Below the pieces are notes generated by a model, which was not told where the DNA came from, did not search any database, and saw only the letters and a list, made by a program, of their open reading frames with translations. Shown piece after piece: positions 26,946 through 35,564 of a DNA stretch of 64,000 bases (positions within the stretch are counted from its first letter, which is position 1; every line of letters starts with the position of its first letter). The position numbers were made by a program, and so were the translations under genes. Source of the stretch: Phycisphaerales bacterium (GTDB lineage Bacteria > Planctomycetota > Phycisphaerae > Phycisphaerales > UBA1924); NCBI GenBank assembly GCA_029260265.1, contig JAJDDO010000026.1, forward strand, positions 248,001-312,000, given 5' to 3'.

Positions 26946-28925
26946 TCAGAGTTGGTCGATGGTCTCGGTCATCTGGGATCGACCATCTCCTCCGGAGCTG
27001 TTTGATGAGGTGCCTGGGAACTGTTTGATGTGGTCTTGCTTGAGCTCACGCCCGGTGCCCTTGTCGCTTGGTGAGCTCTCTGGGATGGCGAAGAGGTTGT
27101 TGGGCAGTGTGCTGGAATGAGCAAACGCTGCGTTTGCTGCAGCGAGCATGGTGTCGTCCGCGTTTTCGTGGAGTTCACGGAACGCCTGCCCGATGGCGAG
27201 CTCTGCGAGGTCAAAGAAATGAATCGCGGAGACATTGTTGCGATCGAACTCGGTGCCCGACTCGCCGTTGCGGATGTCTTTGTCGAGTCGAGAGAGGGTG
27301 CACGCCCAGGCGTGGAGGTACATTGCGGCATCGGCGAGGCGTGCTTGGGTTGCTTGGGCCGTGACGATCGCGGCGTCCTTCTTCTTGGAGATGACCTTGA
27401 ACTGGTAGGTCAACTCGGAGATCAATCGGTTCATCCTGCGGAGTGAGGGTTGGAGGGATGGATGGACATTGTTGAACTTTGGTGCTTTTTTGCGGATGCC
27501 GAGGAAGACTTCCATGCCGAGGGGGATGGATGCCTTGATCAGGGTTGGGGTGAACTTTTTGTTGTCGACCATGTCCTTGATGCCGAGCATTTTTTCGGCG
27601 AGTTGCTTGCCGCCGTAGGCGAAGATGAAGGACTGCATGACTTCGTTTGCGCCCTCTACGATCGTATTGATCCTTGAATCTCGGAAGATTCTTTCGAGTT
27701 CGTTTTCGGTCATGGTGCCTTCGCCGCCCATGATCTGCATGGCGTTATCGACCGTGCGCCAGCCCATTTCTGAACAGAAGACCTTGCAGATTGCGGTTTC
27801 GAGCATGATGTCATCATCATGACGGTCGAGCATCCCGGTGGTCATGTAGAGCACGGAATCCATTGCGTAGCAGAGGGAGCTCATGTACGCCACGCGTTTT
27901 TGGACGAGCTCGAAGTCTGCGAGTGGGCGCTGGAACTGGTATCTGGTTTGCGCCCATTTGATGGATTGGTCCATTGCACGCTTGGCGCCGCCGAGCATTC
28001 CGGCGGAGAGCGTGCAGCGTCCGTAGTTCAGGCAGGTGAGGGCGAGCCCGAGTCCTTTGCCTTCTTTATGGAGAAGGTTGGCTTTGGGGACTTTGACATT
28101 GGTGAACTTGATCCGGGCTTGCCAAGTGCCGCGGATGCACATTTTGGAACGGTTTTTGGAGAAGATGTCGATGCCGTCCATGTCGGGTGTGCAGACGACG
28201 GCGGTGACTCGTTGTTTGCCGTCGATGGTCTGCTTGCCCATGACGGTGAAGAGCCCGGAGATGGCGCCGGAGGTTGCCCATTTCTTTTCGCCGTTAATGA
28301 TGTAGTGCTCGCCGTCTTCGGTGAGTTCGATGGTGGTCTCTTGCCCGCCCGCGTCGCATCCGACTTGTGGTTCGGAGAGGCAGAATGCGCTGAGCCATTC
28401 GCGTGCGAGCTTGGGGAGCCAGCGTTCTTTTTGCTCGTCGGTGCCGTAGAGCATGACCGCTTTGCAGCCGATGGACTGGTGGGCGGAGACCATGACGGCG
28501 GTGGATCCGCAGTACTTGCCGATGGTTTCAAGGATCCGGTTGTAGGAGGTGATGCCCATGCCGAGTCCGCCGTACTCTTTGCTGATGGTCATGCCGAGCA
28601 CGCCGAGCTCAAAGAGTTTTTTGATGACCCATTCTGGGATGTATTGTTCTTGGTCGATCTCGATGGATGGGTGTTCTGTGCGGAGGTATTCTTCGAGCTC
28701 GGCGACGAGTTGATCGCACTCTGCGGTTTCTTCTGGGGATTCCTTGGCGATCTCTGGGTATGGGAAGTAGAGCTCGTCGCGGAGGTTGCCCCAGAAGAAG
28801 TTTTTGACCGCGCCCATTTGTGATGGTTCGGGGCCGAGGATTTGTTCGGCATCGGCGATCATCTGCTTATCGCGATCGGAGACGCCCTTCATTTCTTTGA
28901 GGTCTGCTCTTTTGATGTCTGCCAT
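26946..28925 (-). CDS. Large acyl-CoA dehydrogenase
   Basis: 659 residues, much longer than the usual 380-400. Core (about 85-480): EYGGLGMGITSYNRILETIG, AFCLSEPQVGCDAGGQET (FAD/substrate loop), YIINGEKKWATSG, RYQFQRPLADFELVQ, and IMGGEGTMTENELERIFRD followed by IVEGANEVMQ with the catalytic-type glutamate. An extra N-terminal helix region and a C-terminal helical domain of about 170 residues make it resemble the very-long-chain type. It oxidises acyl-CoA to 2-enoyl-CoA with FAD. The start ATG 28925 has GAGGAG eight to ten bases upstream. It is the last gene of the acyl-CoA degradation run. Confidence 0.92.
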   Translation of the reverse strand: MADIKRADLKEMKGVSDRDKQMIADAEQILGPEPSQMGAVKNFFWGNLRDELYFPYPEIAKESPEETAECDQLVAELEEYLRTEHPSIEIDQEQYIPEWVIKKLFELGVLGMTISKEYGGLGMGITSYNRILETIGKYCGSTAVMVSAHQSIGCKAVMLYGTDEQKERWLPKLAREWLSAFCLSEPQVGCDAGGQETTIELTEDGEHYIINGEKKWATSGAISGLFTVMGKQTIDGKQRVTAVVCTPDMDGIDIFSKNRSKMCIRGTWQARIKFTNVKVPKANLLHKEGKGLGLALTCLNYGRCTLSAGMLGGAKRAMDQSIKWAQTRYQFQRPLADFELVQKRVAYMSSLCYAMDSVLYMTTGMLDRHDDDIMLETAICKVFCSEMGWRTVDNAMQIMGGEGTMTENELERIFRDSRINTIVEGANEVMQSFIFAYGGKQLAEKMLGIKDMVDNKKFTPTLIKASIPLGMEVFLGIRKKAPKFNNVHPSLQPSLRRMNRLISELTYQFKVISKKKDAAIVTAQATQARLADAAMYLHAWACTLSRLDKDIRNGESGTEFDRNNVSAIHFFDLAELAIGQAFRELHENADDTMLAAANAAFAHSSTLPNNLFAIPESSPSDKGTGRELKQDHIKQFPGTSSNSSGGDGRSQMTETIDQL

Positions 28926-28999
28926 GTGGTGTTCTCCTCGGTCGGTTCTTATTGTGCGATCGGCGGGGGGCCGGGCGATCGGGGTTGCTTTGGTGTGGG

Positions 29000-29890
29000 T
29001 TACTTTGACTTTGTTTTCTCGAAGAAGGCGTTGATAGCCTGCTGCGCGGGTTCGGTGTGACGGAGCCGGACGAGGTGGTCGCGTTCGCATTGGATGCCCG
29101 CGTTCCATCCTTTGTTGATTCCGGCTTTGATCGCGTCGAGCACGGCGTTGGTGTGCTCGGATTCGGTGAGTTCGTCGGCCGCATCTTCGAGGGCGCTCTG
29201 GACGGCGTCGGTCTTGTGCGTTTGAATGCAGCGCGAGGGGTTGCTTGTTCGGTTGGGTTTGGGCTGGGATGCGATCCAGTGTTCAGATGTTCGTTGGAGT
29301 TGAGCGCGGGAGGTGCATGTTGCATCAAAGAGCCCGAGGTCTTTGGCAACGGTTGATTTGAAAGGGATGCCGTTAGCGGTCGCGATGATCGCGGTCTCGG
29401 GGTCGATGCGTGCAGGCAAGAGGTTGGTGCCTCCCCAACCTGGACAGATTTTGAGCCCGGCTTCGGGGAGCCCGATGATGAAGGGGCGTGCGTCTGGATC
29501 GACAACCGCGATGAGTGCGTCGCAGTGCATGGCGAGTTCGAGTCCGCCCCCGAGTGCGACCGAATGGATGGCGGCGGCGGTCGGGCACGGGAGATCGGCG
29601 ATGCGTTTGAACACGCGAGCACCAAGTTCGAGGTAGGTGTGCAGTTCTTCGTCGGTCATGGCCATGATGGCCTTGAGGTCTGCGCCGGCGATGAAGGCGC
29701 GATCGGCGGCGGAGGCGAGGATAAAGCCGTCGATGTCGGCGGGGAGTTGGTCGAGGGTTGCATCGAGTTGTTCGAGCAGAGTTTGGTCGATGACCACCAC
29801 CGGGCGGCCGGGTTGATCGAGTGTGAGGGTGGCGATGGTCGCACCGTTGCTCGCGGTGCTTATTGTGATAGGCAGGCAATCGGTGGGCAT
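29000..29890 (-). CDS. Enoyl-CoA hydratase/isomerase family protein (crotonase 1)
   Basis: 296 residues. The crotonase fold shows FIAGADLKAIMAM (oxyanion hole region), and both catalytic glutamates are in place: one in GGGLELAMHCD and one in GLPEAGLKICPG. It resembles the hydratase half of FadJ/FadB more than the two crotonases that follow upstream in the operon. A C-terminal extension after about 190 carries a Gln/Thr/Asn-rich piece. The ATG at 29890 is chosen; the frame also has a TTG at 29938. It lies between the acyl-CoA dehydrogenase gene and two further crotonases. Confidence 0.88.
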   Translation of the reverse strand: MPTDCLPITISTASNGATIATLTLDQPGRPVVVIDQTLLEQLDATLDQLPADIDGFILASAADRAFIAGADLKAIMAMTDEELHTYLELGARVFKRIADLPCPTAAAIHSVALGGGLELAMHCDALIAVVDPDARPFIIGLPEAGLKICPGWGGTNLLPARIDPETAIIATANGIPFKSTVAKDLGLFDATCTSRAQLQRTSEHWIASQPKPNRTSNPSRCIQTHKTDAVQSALEDAADELTESEHTNAVLDAIKAGINKGWNAGIQCERDHLVRLRHTEPAQQAINAFFEKTKSK

Positions 29891-30029
29891 TTGCTGTCCG
29901 GGTCTTGCGAAGGTGCCCGGCGGTTTGTCGCGAGACAAGGCCGCCGGCCGGCAGGTTCGCAGCCCCGCCGGGGGTCGATTCTATGCACGGCAATGCGAAT
30001 TTGACACGCGAATGGTGTGTGAGTTGAGG

Positions 30030-30794
30030 CTATTTGCTCGGGTTCATTCGGGCGCTCAAAGTTGCTTGTGCCTCTGGTGTTGCGAGGATTGAGGCGCTGA
30101 GTTTGGCACCCTTGCGTACGAGGTCTGGGTCGGTTGAGCCGTCGATGGTGTTGAGGAGGGCTTTGGTTGCGGCAAGTGCTTTCGGGCCGCCTGAGGCGAG
30201 CCGATTGGCGATCTCGGCGGTCATCTGTTCGAGTTCTTGGCGTGAATCTGCGAGGTGATCAACCAGTCCGATATCCAGAGCCTGCTGCCCTGTCATGACG
30301 CCGCCCATGAGCATGGTGCTTCGAGCGACGCCCTGGCCGAGTTTCTTGACGACCCACGGAGCGATCACTGCTGGGCACAGCCCGAGATCTACTTCGGGGA
30401 ATCCGAGTTTGGCATCGGCGTGTGTGATTGAGATGTCGCAAACGCATGCCAAGCCGCACCCGCCTCCGACTGCTGCGCCGTTGATTGATGCGAGCGTAAC
30501 CAGGGGGAGGGCACGCAGTTTCAAGGTGAGTTCGGCGAGACTGGAGAGGAGTTGCCCGCCGAGGGTTGGGTCTCCGGAGAGTTCGATGAGCACGGCTTTG
30601 AGGTCCATCCCGGCGCAGAAGGCGCGGCCCGCTCCGGTGATGATGAGCACATGGGCGTCTGAATCTGCGAGTTGATCGAGTGCGGTGTGGAAGGCATGAA
30701 GGATCTCGATGGACATCGCGTTGCGTGCGTCCGGGCGGTTGATCGTGAGGGTGGCGATCGGGCCGTTGATTGCGAGGAGGACAGGATCTGGCAT
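30030..30794 (-). CDS. Enoyl-CoA hydratase/isomerase family protein (crotonase 2)
   Basis: 254 residues, full-length crotonase: ATLTINRPDARNAMS, GRAFCAGMDLKAVL, and GGGCGLACVCD. The first catalytic glutamate position (ECH Glu144) is Gly, while the second (Glu164) is kept in LGFPEVDLGL. Enzymes with one glutamate include methylglutaconyl-CoA hydratase relatives and other crotonases. Given the HMG-CoA lyase two genes upstream, 3-methylglutaconyl-CoA hydration is a reasonable but unproven role. It is 10 bases downstream of crotonase 3. Confidence 0.88.
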   Translation of the reverse strand: MPDPVLLAINGPIATLTINRPDARNAMSIEILHAFHTALDQLADSDAHVLIITGAGRAFCAGMDLKAVLIELSGDPTLGGQLLSSLAELTLKLRALPLVTLASINGAAVGGGCGLACVCDISITHADAKLGFPEVDLGLCPAVIAPWVVKKLGQGVARSTMLMGGVMTGQQALDIGLVDHLADSRQELEQMTAEIANRLASGGPKALAATKALLNTIDGSTDPDLVRKGAKLSASILATPEAQATLSARMNPSK

Positions 30795-30804
30795 TTTGAT
30801 TCCT

Positions 30805-31542
30805 TCAGTTGCCCCAGAGGGCGTTGAGCCGTTGGCGTTCTTCGTCGGAACCGGTGAGGGCCAGCGACGCGTTGAGTCCGTTTTGGGCGTGGGCGGTCAT
30901 TGGTTCGGTGATGGTGTTGAGCCATGCTTTGGTCGCACGAGTGCCAGAGCCGGGTTTAGATGCGAGTGTTTGGGCGTGCTGGATGCATTTATCACGGACA
31001 TCGCTGGGTGAATCGACAAGATGATGGACGAGCCCGATTTGGTATGCGCGGGCACCCGAGATGAGTTGGGTGTCAAGGAGGCGTGAACGAACGGGGCCTG
31101 GCGGGATGGAGCCCATCATGTATGGAGCGGAGATGGCGGGGGAGACGCCGATTTTGACAACGGGGTAGCCGAGTTGGGTGTTGTGTTCGGCGATGACGAT
31201 GTCGGCGCCGCCGAGCAGTGCGCACCCTCCGGCGACGGCTGCGCCGTGGACACCGAGCACGATGGGGAAAGGTTGCGATCGCATCAAGGCAACTGCTTTA
31301 GAGAGTTCGGTGAGCAGCGAACGCATGGTCCCGCCTTGGGGGTCGGCGGCGCACATTTTTAGGTCGAATCCGGCGCAGAATGATTTTCCATTGCCGACCA
31401 GCACCATCGCTTTGGTGGAGTTGTCGAGGGCGTTGATGCTCTGTTGGAGTTCGATGAGCATGTCCGGCGTCATCGCGTTGCGTTTTTCTGGGCGGTTGAG
31501 GGCGATGACCGCGATGTTGTCCATTGTGGTGCGTTCGATCAT
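30805..31542 (-). CDS. Crotonase-family protein lacking both catalytic glutamates (crotonase 3)
   Basis: 245 residues with clear crotonase framework (VIALNRPEKRNAMT, GKSFCAGFDLKMCAA). At the two active-site positions it reads GGCALLGGAD and LGYPVVKIG, so neither Glu is present. Hydratase activity is therefore unlikely; other crotonase chemistries (isomerisation, hydrolysis, decarboxylation) or a structural role are open. The ATG overlaps the stop of the HMG-CoA lyase gene (ATGA). Confidence 0.85.
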   Translation of the reverse strand: MIERTTMDNIAVIALNRPEKRNAMTPDMLIELQQSINALDNSTKAMVLVGNGKSFCAGFDLKMCAADPQGGTMRSLLTELSKAVALMRSQPFPIVLGVHGAAVAGGCALLGGADIVIAEHNTQLGYPVVKIGVSPAISAPYMMGSIPPGPVRSRLLDTQLISGARAYQIGLVHHLVDSPSDVRDKCIQHAQTLASKPGSGTRATKAWLNTITEPMTAHAQNGLNASLALTGSDEERQRLNALWGN

Positions 31543-32468
31543 GGCAGAAGCTCCGATGCGATTTTGGATGCTGCTGCCATTGCATCGAGATCGACCTTGG
31601 TTGAATAACCCATCTCGGTGATGGTGTGAAGAAGTTGGAGTGTTGAGAGATTGCCCGGTGCGCGGGAGGTTTCGGTGGAGGCGTATGGGCATCCGCCGAG
31701 TCCGCCGGCGGCGCTGTCGAAGGAACGGACTCCGAGTTCGAGGGCCATTTTGACGCATTCGCTGGCGTGCCCGAAAGTGTCGTGGAGGTGCACGGTGAGG
31801 GTGGGGTCGCCGAAGGGATTGGTGGCGTTGCCTTCGAGGCGGTCGACGACCTCCATGATGACGGGCTCGAGGGTTTCGGGGGTGGCTGCGCCGATGGTGT
31901 CGCCAAGGTCGAGTTCATCGATGCCGAGATCGAGGAGTCTGGAAGCGACATTGGCGACTTGGACCGGGCTGATATCGGCATCGAATGGGCAGCGAACGAT
32001 GCAGGAGATGTACCCGCGGACCATCAAGCCGTGATGGTGGGCTTGGTCAATGACGGGTGCGAAGCGGATAAGTGTTTCTTCGATTGTGGCGTTTGTATTT
32101 TTGAGTGAAAAACCTTCGGAGGCGGCGGTGAAAACAGAAACCTTGTCGATCAACCGTTCTACGCCGTGCTCTTGACGGGCGTGGGCGTTGACGGCGAGAG
32201 CGCCCTGCAAGCCGCGTTGATTGGGGACGAGCGCGGAATAGATTATTCCTTGGGGTTTCTCGGCGGCGATCATTGCAAAGAGTTCTTTCGCATCGCCGAG
32301 TTGTGGGATCCACTTGGGAGAGACAAAGCTTGATACCTCGATCTCATCAACATGGGTTGCGTGAAGCGCGCGCACAAGGTTGGCCTTGCGATCGGTGGCG
32401 ACAATCGTGGTTTCGGCTTGCAGCCCGTCGCGTGGGGCGACATCGGTGATTCGGACTTGGGTATTCAC
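31539..32468 (-). CDS. mvaB: Hydroxymethylglutaryl-CoA lyase
   Basis: 309 residues. It splits HMG-CoA into acetyl-CoA and acetoacetate, the last step of leucine breakdown. The HMGL-like barrel shows the metal/substrate motif DVAPRDGLQ, the EVSSFVSPKWIPQLGD segment, the metal-binding HLHDTFGHA, and the catalytic cysteine in GGLGGCPYA. It heads the tight run lyase, crotonase 3, crotonase 2, crotonase 1, acyl-CoA dehydrogenase. Upstream on the other strand starts a small secreted protein, so the promoter should lie within 32469-32685, where I see no clear boxes. Confidence 0.95.
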   Translation of the reverse strand: MNTQVRITDVAPRDGLQAETTIVATDRKANLVRALHATHVDEIEVSSFVSPKWIPQLGDAKELFAMIAAEKPQGIIYSALVPNQRGLQGALAVNAHARQEHGVERLIDKVSVFTAASEGFSLKNTNATIEETLIRFAPVIDQAHHHGLMVRGYISCIVRCPFDADISPVQVANVASRLLDLGIDELDLGDTIGAATPETLEPVIMEVVDRLEGNATNPFGDPTLTVHLHDTFGHASECVKMALELGVRSFDSAAGGLGGCPYASTETSRAPGNLSTLQLLHTITEMGYSTKVDLDAMAAASKIASELLP

Positions 32469-32685
32469 AGTTTACTGTAGGGGGCGGGCGTGGTTATCGC
32501 TCGGGCGGACTGCCCGGTTCGATGGGTTGCGAGGATGGTGTTGGAAAGTCAGGCGGGGCGGGGCAAGATTGATTCCGTTCGCCGTGAACCCTGTGGCGGT
32601 TCAGGCTCCGAAAACGACTGTAAAGGTCAGGCTCATCTAAGCTGATGGTGCCAGCATCAGCAATCGGAAACATGAGGAGTTGAGA

Positions 32686-33318
32686 ATGGTTCGTTGGGTC
32701 TTCCCAATCGGGATTGTGTGTGCTGCCGGGTCGGCTGTTCAGGCGGATGTTGTGCGCGTAGGGGAGTTTGGATCGCTCAGTTTCGAGGGGTTTGAGGGCG
32801 AGCATTGGAGCATAAAGGATGGCGTGAGGACTGCATTCGGCGGGCTTGGTGAGGTGTTTGCTTCCGACGGCGAGAACATTCATATTGCTGGGGGTTGGAG
32901 TCTGGGTTCGGATGATTTGGATGGGCTCGTCGAGTCATACAGTGGGAAGATGCTTGGGAGTTCTCGGGGGACGATCAGCTATCGGTTCGATGAAGTTCAA
33001 CGGAGCTTTGGGGGCTACTTCGCGACGATCGCGGATGTATCTGGCGGCACGATCGAGTTCTATGACGCCAATGGCCGACTGGTTGGTCAGGACGAGGTCT
33101 ATGCGGCGATTGGTGGTCAGTGGCGGTGGAATGGTTGGGCCAGTGATGCTGGGTTCTTGCGTGTTGAGGTGAGAGGGGCCTACCGCAGCGGTGCGGGCGG
33201 ATTTCTTTTGCACGATTCGGTCCGGGTGTTGTCTGCTTCGGTGGGTACGCCGGGCGGTATGGGATTGGTCTTCGGGAGCGGTGTAGCGTTGGCGCGAAGG
33301 CATCGGCGGCTGCTCTAG
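32686..33318 (+). CDS. Secreted protein with a PEP-CTERM-like C-terminus
   Basis: 210 residues. A signal peptide (MVRWVFPIGIVCAAGSAVQA) is followed by a beta-rich domain; residues around 110-165 (GGTIEFYDANGRLVGQD, GWASDAGFLRVEVRG) resemble carbohydrate-binding-like exported domains. The C-terminus has the PEP-CTERM layout: TPGG, a short hydrophobic helix, then ARRHRR. The motif is TPG rather than PEP, so sorting by an exosortase is only suggested. ATG 32686 has GAGGAG upstream; the frame also has a TTG six bases earlier. It is the only plus-strand gene in this stretch. Confidence 0.7.
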   Translation: MVRWVFPIGIVCAAGSAVQADVVRVGEFGSLSFEGFEGEHWSIKDGVRTAFGGLGEVFASDGENIHIAGGWSLGSDDLDGLVESYSGKMLGSSRGTISYRFDEVQRSFGGYFATIADVSGGTIEFYDANGRLVGQDEVYAAIGGQWRWNGWASDAGFLRVEVRGAYRSGAGGFLLHDSVRVLSASVGTPGGMGLVFGSGVALARRHRRLL

Positions 33319-33380
33319 GGAGTTCAGCTGTTCAGATGCACATCGTTTGTGAATCGGGAGATCAAGGGACGCCTCGCGAT

Positions 33381-35543
33381 CTATTGTTGGGTGAATGCCT
33401 TTGCCCATTCGTCAAGTCGGGATGGATCGACATGCTCGGTGTTCTGCTTCATGGCGATGGTGACGAATCGGTCGTTGTATGAGAAGCCGTAGAGCCGGAT
33501 GAGTTGTGGTTTGGGTGCTTCCGAAGAGAGCCAGCTGTTCTCTGGGGTGACATGTTTTTCAAAGAGGAGTGCGTCGCGTCCTGCGAGCGTTGTGTCCTTG
33601 AGCTCTGTCATGTCGCTGGGAAACAGTGAGGTGTTCTCGCCGGTTGTGTGGAACCCCCATGCATGTTTCATATGAGTTTCAGCGAGGAGCCTTGCTGATT
33701 TGACTTCATTCCGTTGGTTGCTCTGGCTCACAAATATGCTGATCTGTTCATGGGTGTTTGACAAGAAACAGTTGTAGCTGCCGTCGTAGTCATCGTCCAC
33801 CTTATACAGCTTGTTGGCGAACGGGTCGTAGTTGAGTTTGGCAAAGCCGAGATCCTTCTCGGTCATGCTCGTCGAAGCGGTGAGGCTGTCGAGCAGCACA
33901 ATGGTGATGTCGTCTGCGCTGGGGGCGAGTTTCGTGTTTGAGATGGTGGAGGCGACGCACATCACGCCGGTGTTCACATTGGGGACAAGGTAGCTGGTGA
34001 CCGTGAGGGAGGTGTCCTGGTAGGAGAGGGACCGGTACAGCTCTGTGTTCAGTTGAGGAAAGATGGTTGTGCTGATTCTCTGAACGAGGTTGCCGTTGGG
34101 CAGGGTGAAGTTGGAGACGGTGAGCGAATCCTCTGATTCGTACTTGTCGCTCGTGTAGTGCTCGATAGGTTGGTCTGGTGCTTTCACTCGGTTCATCAGA
34201 TCGTTGAGGAGTTCGAAGTGGGTATCGTCGAGACTGGTAAGTTCGCCCGGTCCATAGATCTTGAACCGAGTCATCGGGACGCGTGAGTAGACTCGGTTGA
34301 GTTTTTCGTTGTAGCTCAGGAGCGATTGGGTGCTGACGAGATACTCATCGAACCGTGTGGCGTCCTGTGGTGTGGTGCAGAAGTAACCGCTCGGGAGATT
34401 GAGATCGAAACCTGGGAACGCGTGGCGGGTGCGATTCTCGATTGACGCACCCCTTGAATGGTTGAACAGGAGTTTGGCGTATTGGTGGACCCGTTCGGAG
34501 GCGTCCTCGGTTGCCGTGAAGTTGGCGCTGATGAGCAGTTGCCCGTCGAGTTGGGTGTAGACGGCATTGTAAAAATCTTGTTCGCCGGCCTTGTAGGCGT
34601 ACACATGTCCTTTGACGAGATCACTCATGTCGCTTCCGATAGCGATGTGGGTCTCGGCGGACCAGCCCCTGGTGAGCACGCTTTGGGATTCTTGTTCCGT
34701 GAGCATTTTGTCGTATGCTTCTTCGTGCTCGGTCTGTGTTGCGTATGTGCTGTACTGCTCGGGGATGTTGATGATCTGAAGCGTGAGCACGGTGCCTTGC
34801 ATATGCACCTTTGCTTCCACCGCATGATCTGTGATCTGCTTGGCGTATTCCACCTTGGAGAGCACCGGGAAGTGGAGGGGGTATTGGGCGAGGCTGTAGG
34901 TGTAGGGGGTGTCTGGTTCAAGCGGGTGAATCGTGAGGTCGTTGAGGATGTCGTCGAGGAGGACGGAGTCATCGATGAAGGTTGCGTTATCGATGCCGTC
35001 GCGGTATTTGAGGGTCACGCCGACGCCTTTGCCGGCTGCGTCCTCGAACGCGTAGCACTCAACAAATCCCGGTTGTTCGAGATCCGGTGAGTTGTTGAGG
35101 TCGAGAGCGTATCTCTTGCCTGCTTGTTCGACGCCGGCGATCGTGCGGGTGCAATCGGTTGGCTCTGGGAGGGCGAACTCCGGGTTGCTGAGCAAGTTTT
35201 TGAGGGAGCCCGTGGCGTCGGAGATTGTTGCGGCGAGTAGTTGCTCGACTGTCCCGACGGAGCTCATCGGCTGGATTGTTTGTGTGAACCGGGCAAGGGA
35301 CATCCCGTGGTCGGGGACATAGATTCCTGAGCCGATAGAGTTTCTCTGGAGATTGAAGCCGTAGATGGTTGAGTTGGAACTCTCTGTGACGAGCGGTTCG
35401 AAGAGCCCGTCGTACTGAACCATGAATCCCGATCCGGTGGCGGACTTGGGGGAAAGGTTGGGCGTGGGTGTTTCGTCAGTCTGTGCGATCAGGGTGTTGG
35501 TGTAGACACCCAGCAGCAGAATCATACTAAGTTGTTTGAGCAT
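33381..35543 (-). CDS. Large secreted protein of unknown function
   Basis: 720 residues. A signal peptide (about 1-20, ending TLIA) precedes a long polar sequence with mixed alpha/beta character, many Asp/Thr/Tyr residues and no transmembrane segment. I recognise no domain. It starts 22 bases after the stop of the carboxyltransferase gene, so it could be cotranscribed with it, yet its likely extracytoplasmic location does not fit leucine breakdown. Confidence 0.7.
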   Translation of the reverse strand: MLKQLSMILLLGVYTNTLIAQTDETPTPNLSPKSATGSGFMVQYDGLFEPLVTESSNSTIYGFNLQRNSIGSGIYVPDHGMSLARFTQTIQPMSSVGTVEQLLAATISDATGSLKNLLSNPEFALPEPTDCTRTIAGVEQAGKRYALDLNNSPDLEQPGFVECYAFEDAAGKGVGVTLKYRDGIDNATFIDDSVLLDDILNDLTIHPLEPDTPYTYSLAQYPLHFPVLSKVEYAKQITDHAVEAKVHMQGTVLTLQIINIPEQYSTYATQTEHEEAYDKMLTEQESQSVLTRGWSAETHIAIGSDMSDLVKGHVYAYKAGEQDFYNAVYTQLDGQLLISANFTATEDASERVHQYAKLLFNHSRGASIENRTRHAFPGFDLNLPSGYFCTTPQDATRFDEYLVSTQSLLSYNEKLNRVYSRVPMTRFKIYGPGELTSLDDTHFELLNDLMNRVKAPDQPIEHYTSDKYESEDSLTVSNFTLPNGNLVQRISTTIFPQLNTELYRSLSYQDTSLTVTSYLVPNVNTGVMCVASTISNTKLAPSADDITIVLLDSLTASTSMTEKDLGFAKLNYDPFANKLYKVDDDYDGSYNCFLSNTHEQISIFVSQSNQRNEVKSARLLAETHMKHAWGFHTTGENTSLFPSDMTELKDTTLAGRDALLFEKHVTPENSWLSSEAPKPQLIRLYGFSYNDRFVTIAMKQNTEHVDPSRLDEWAKAFTQQ

Positions 35544-35564
35544 TTGTTCCCTCTCGTCAATTGG

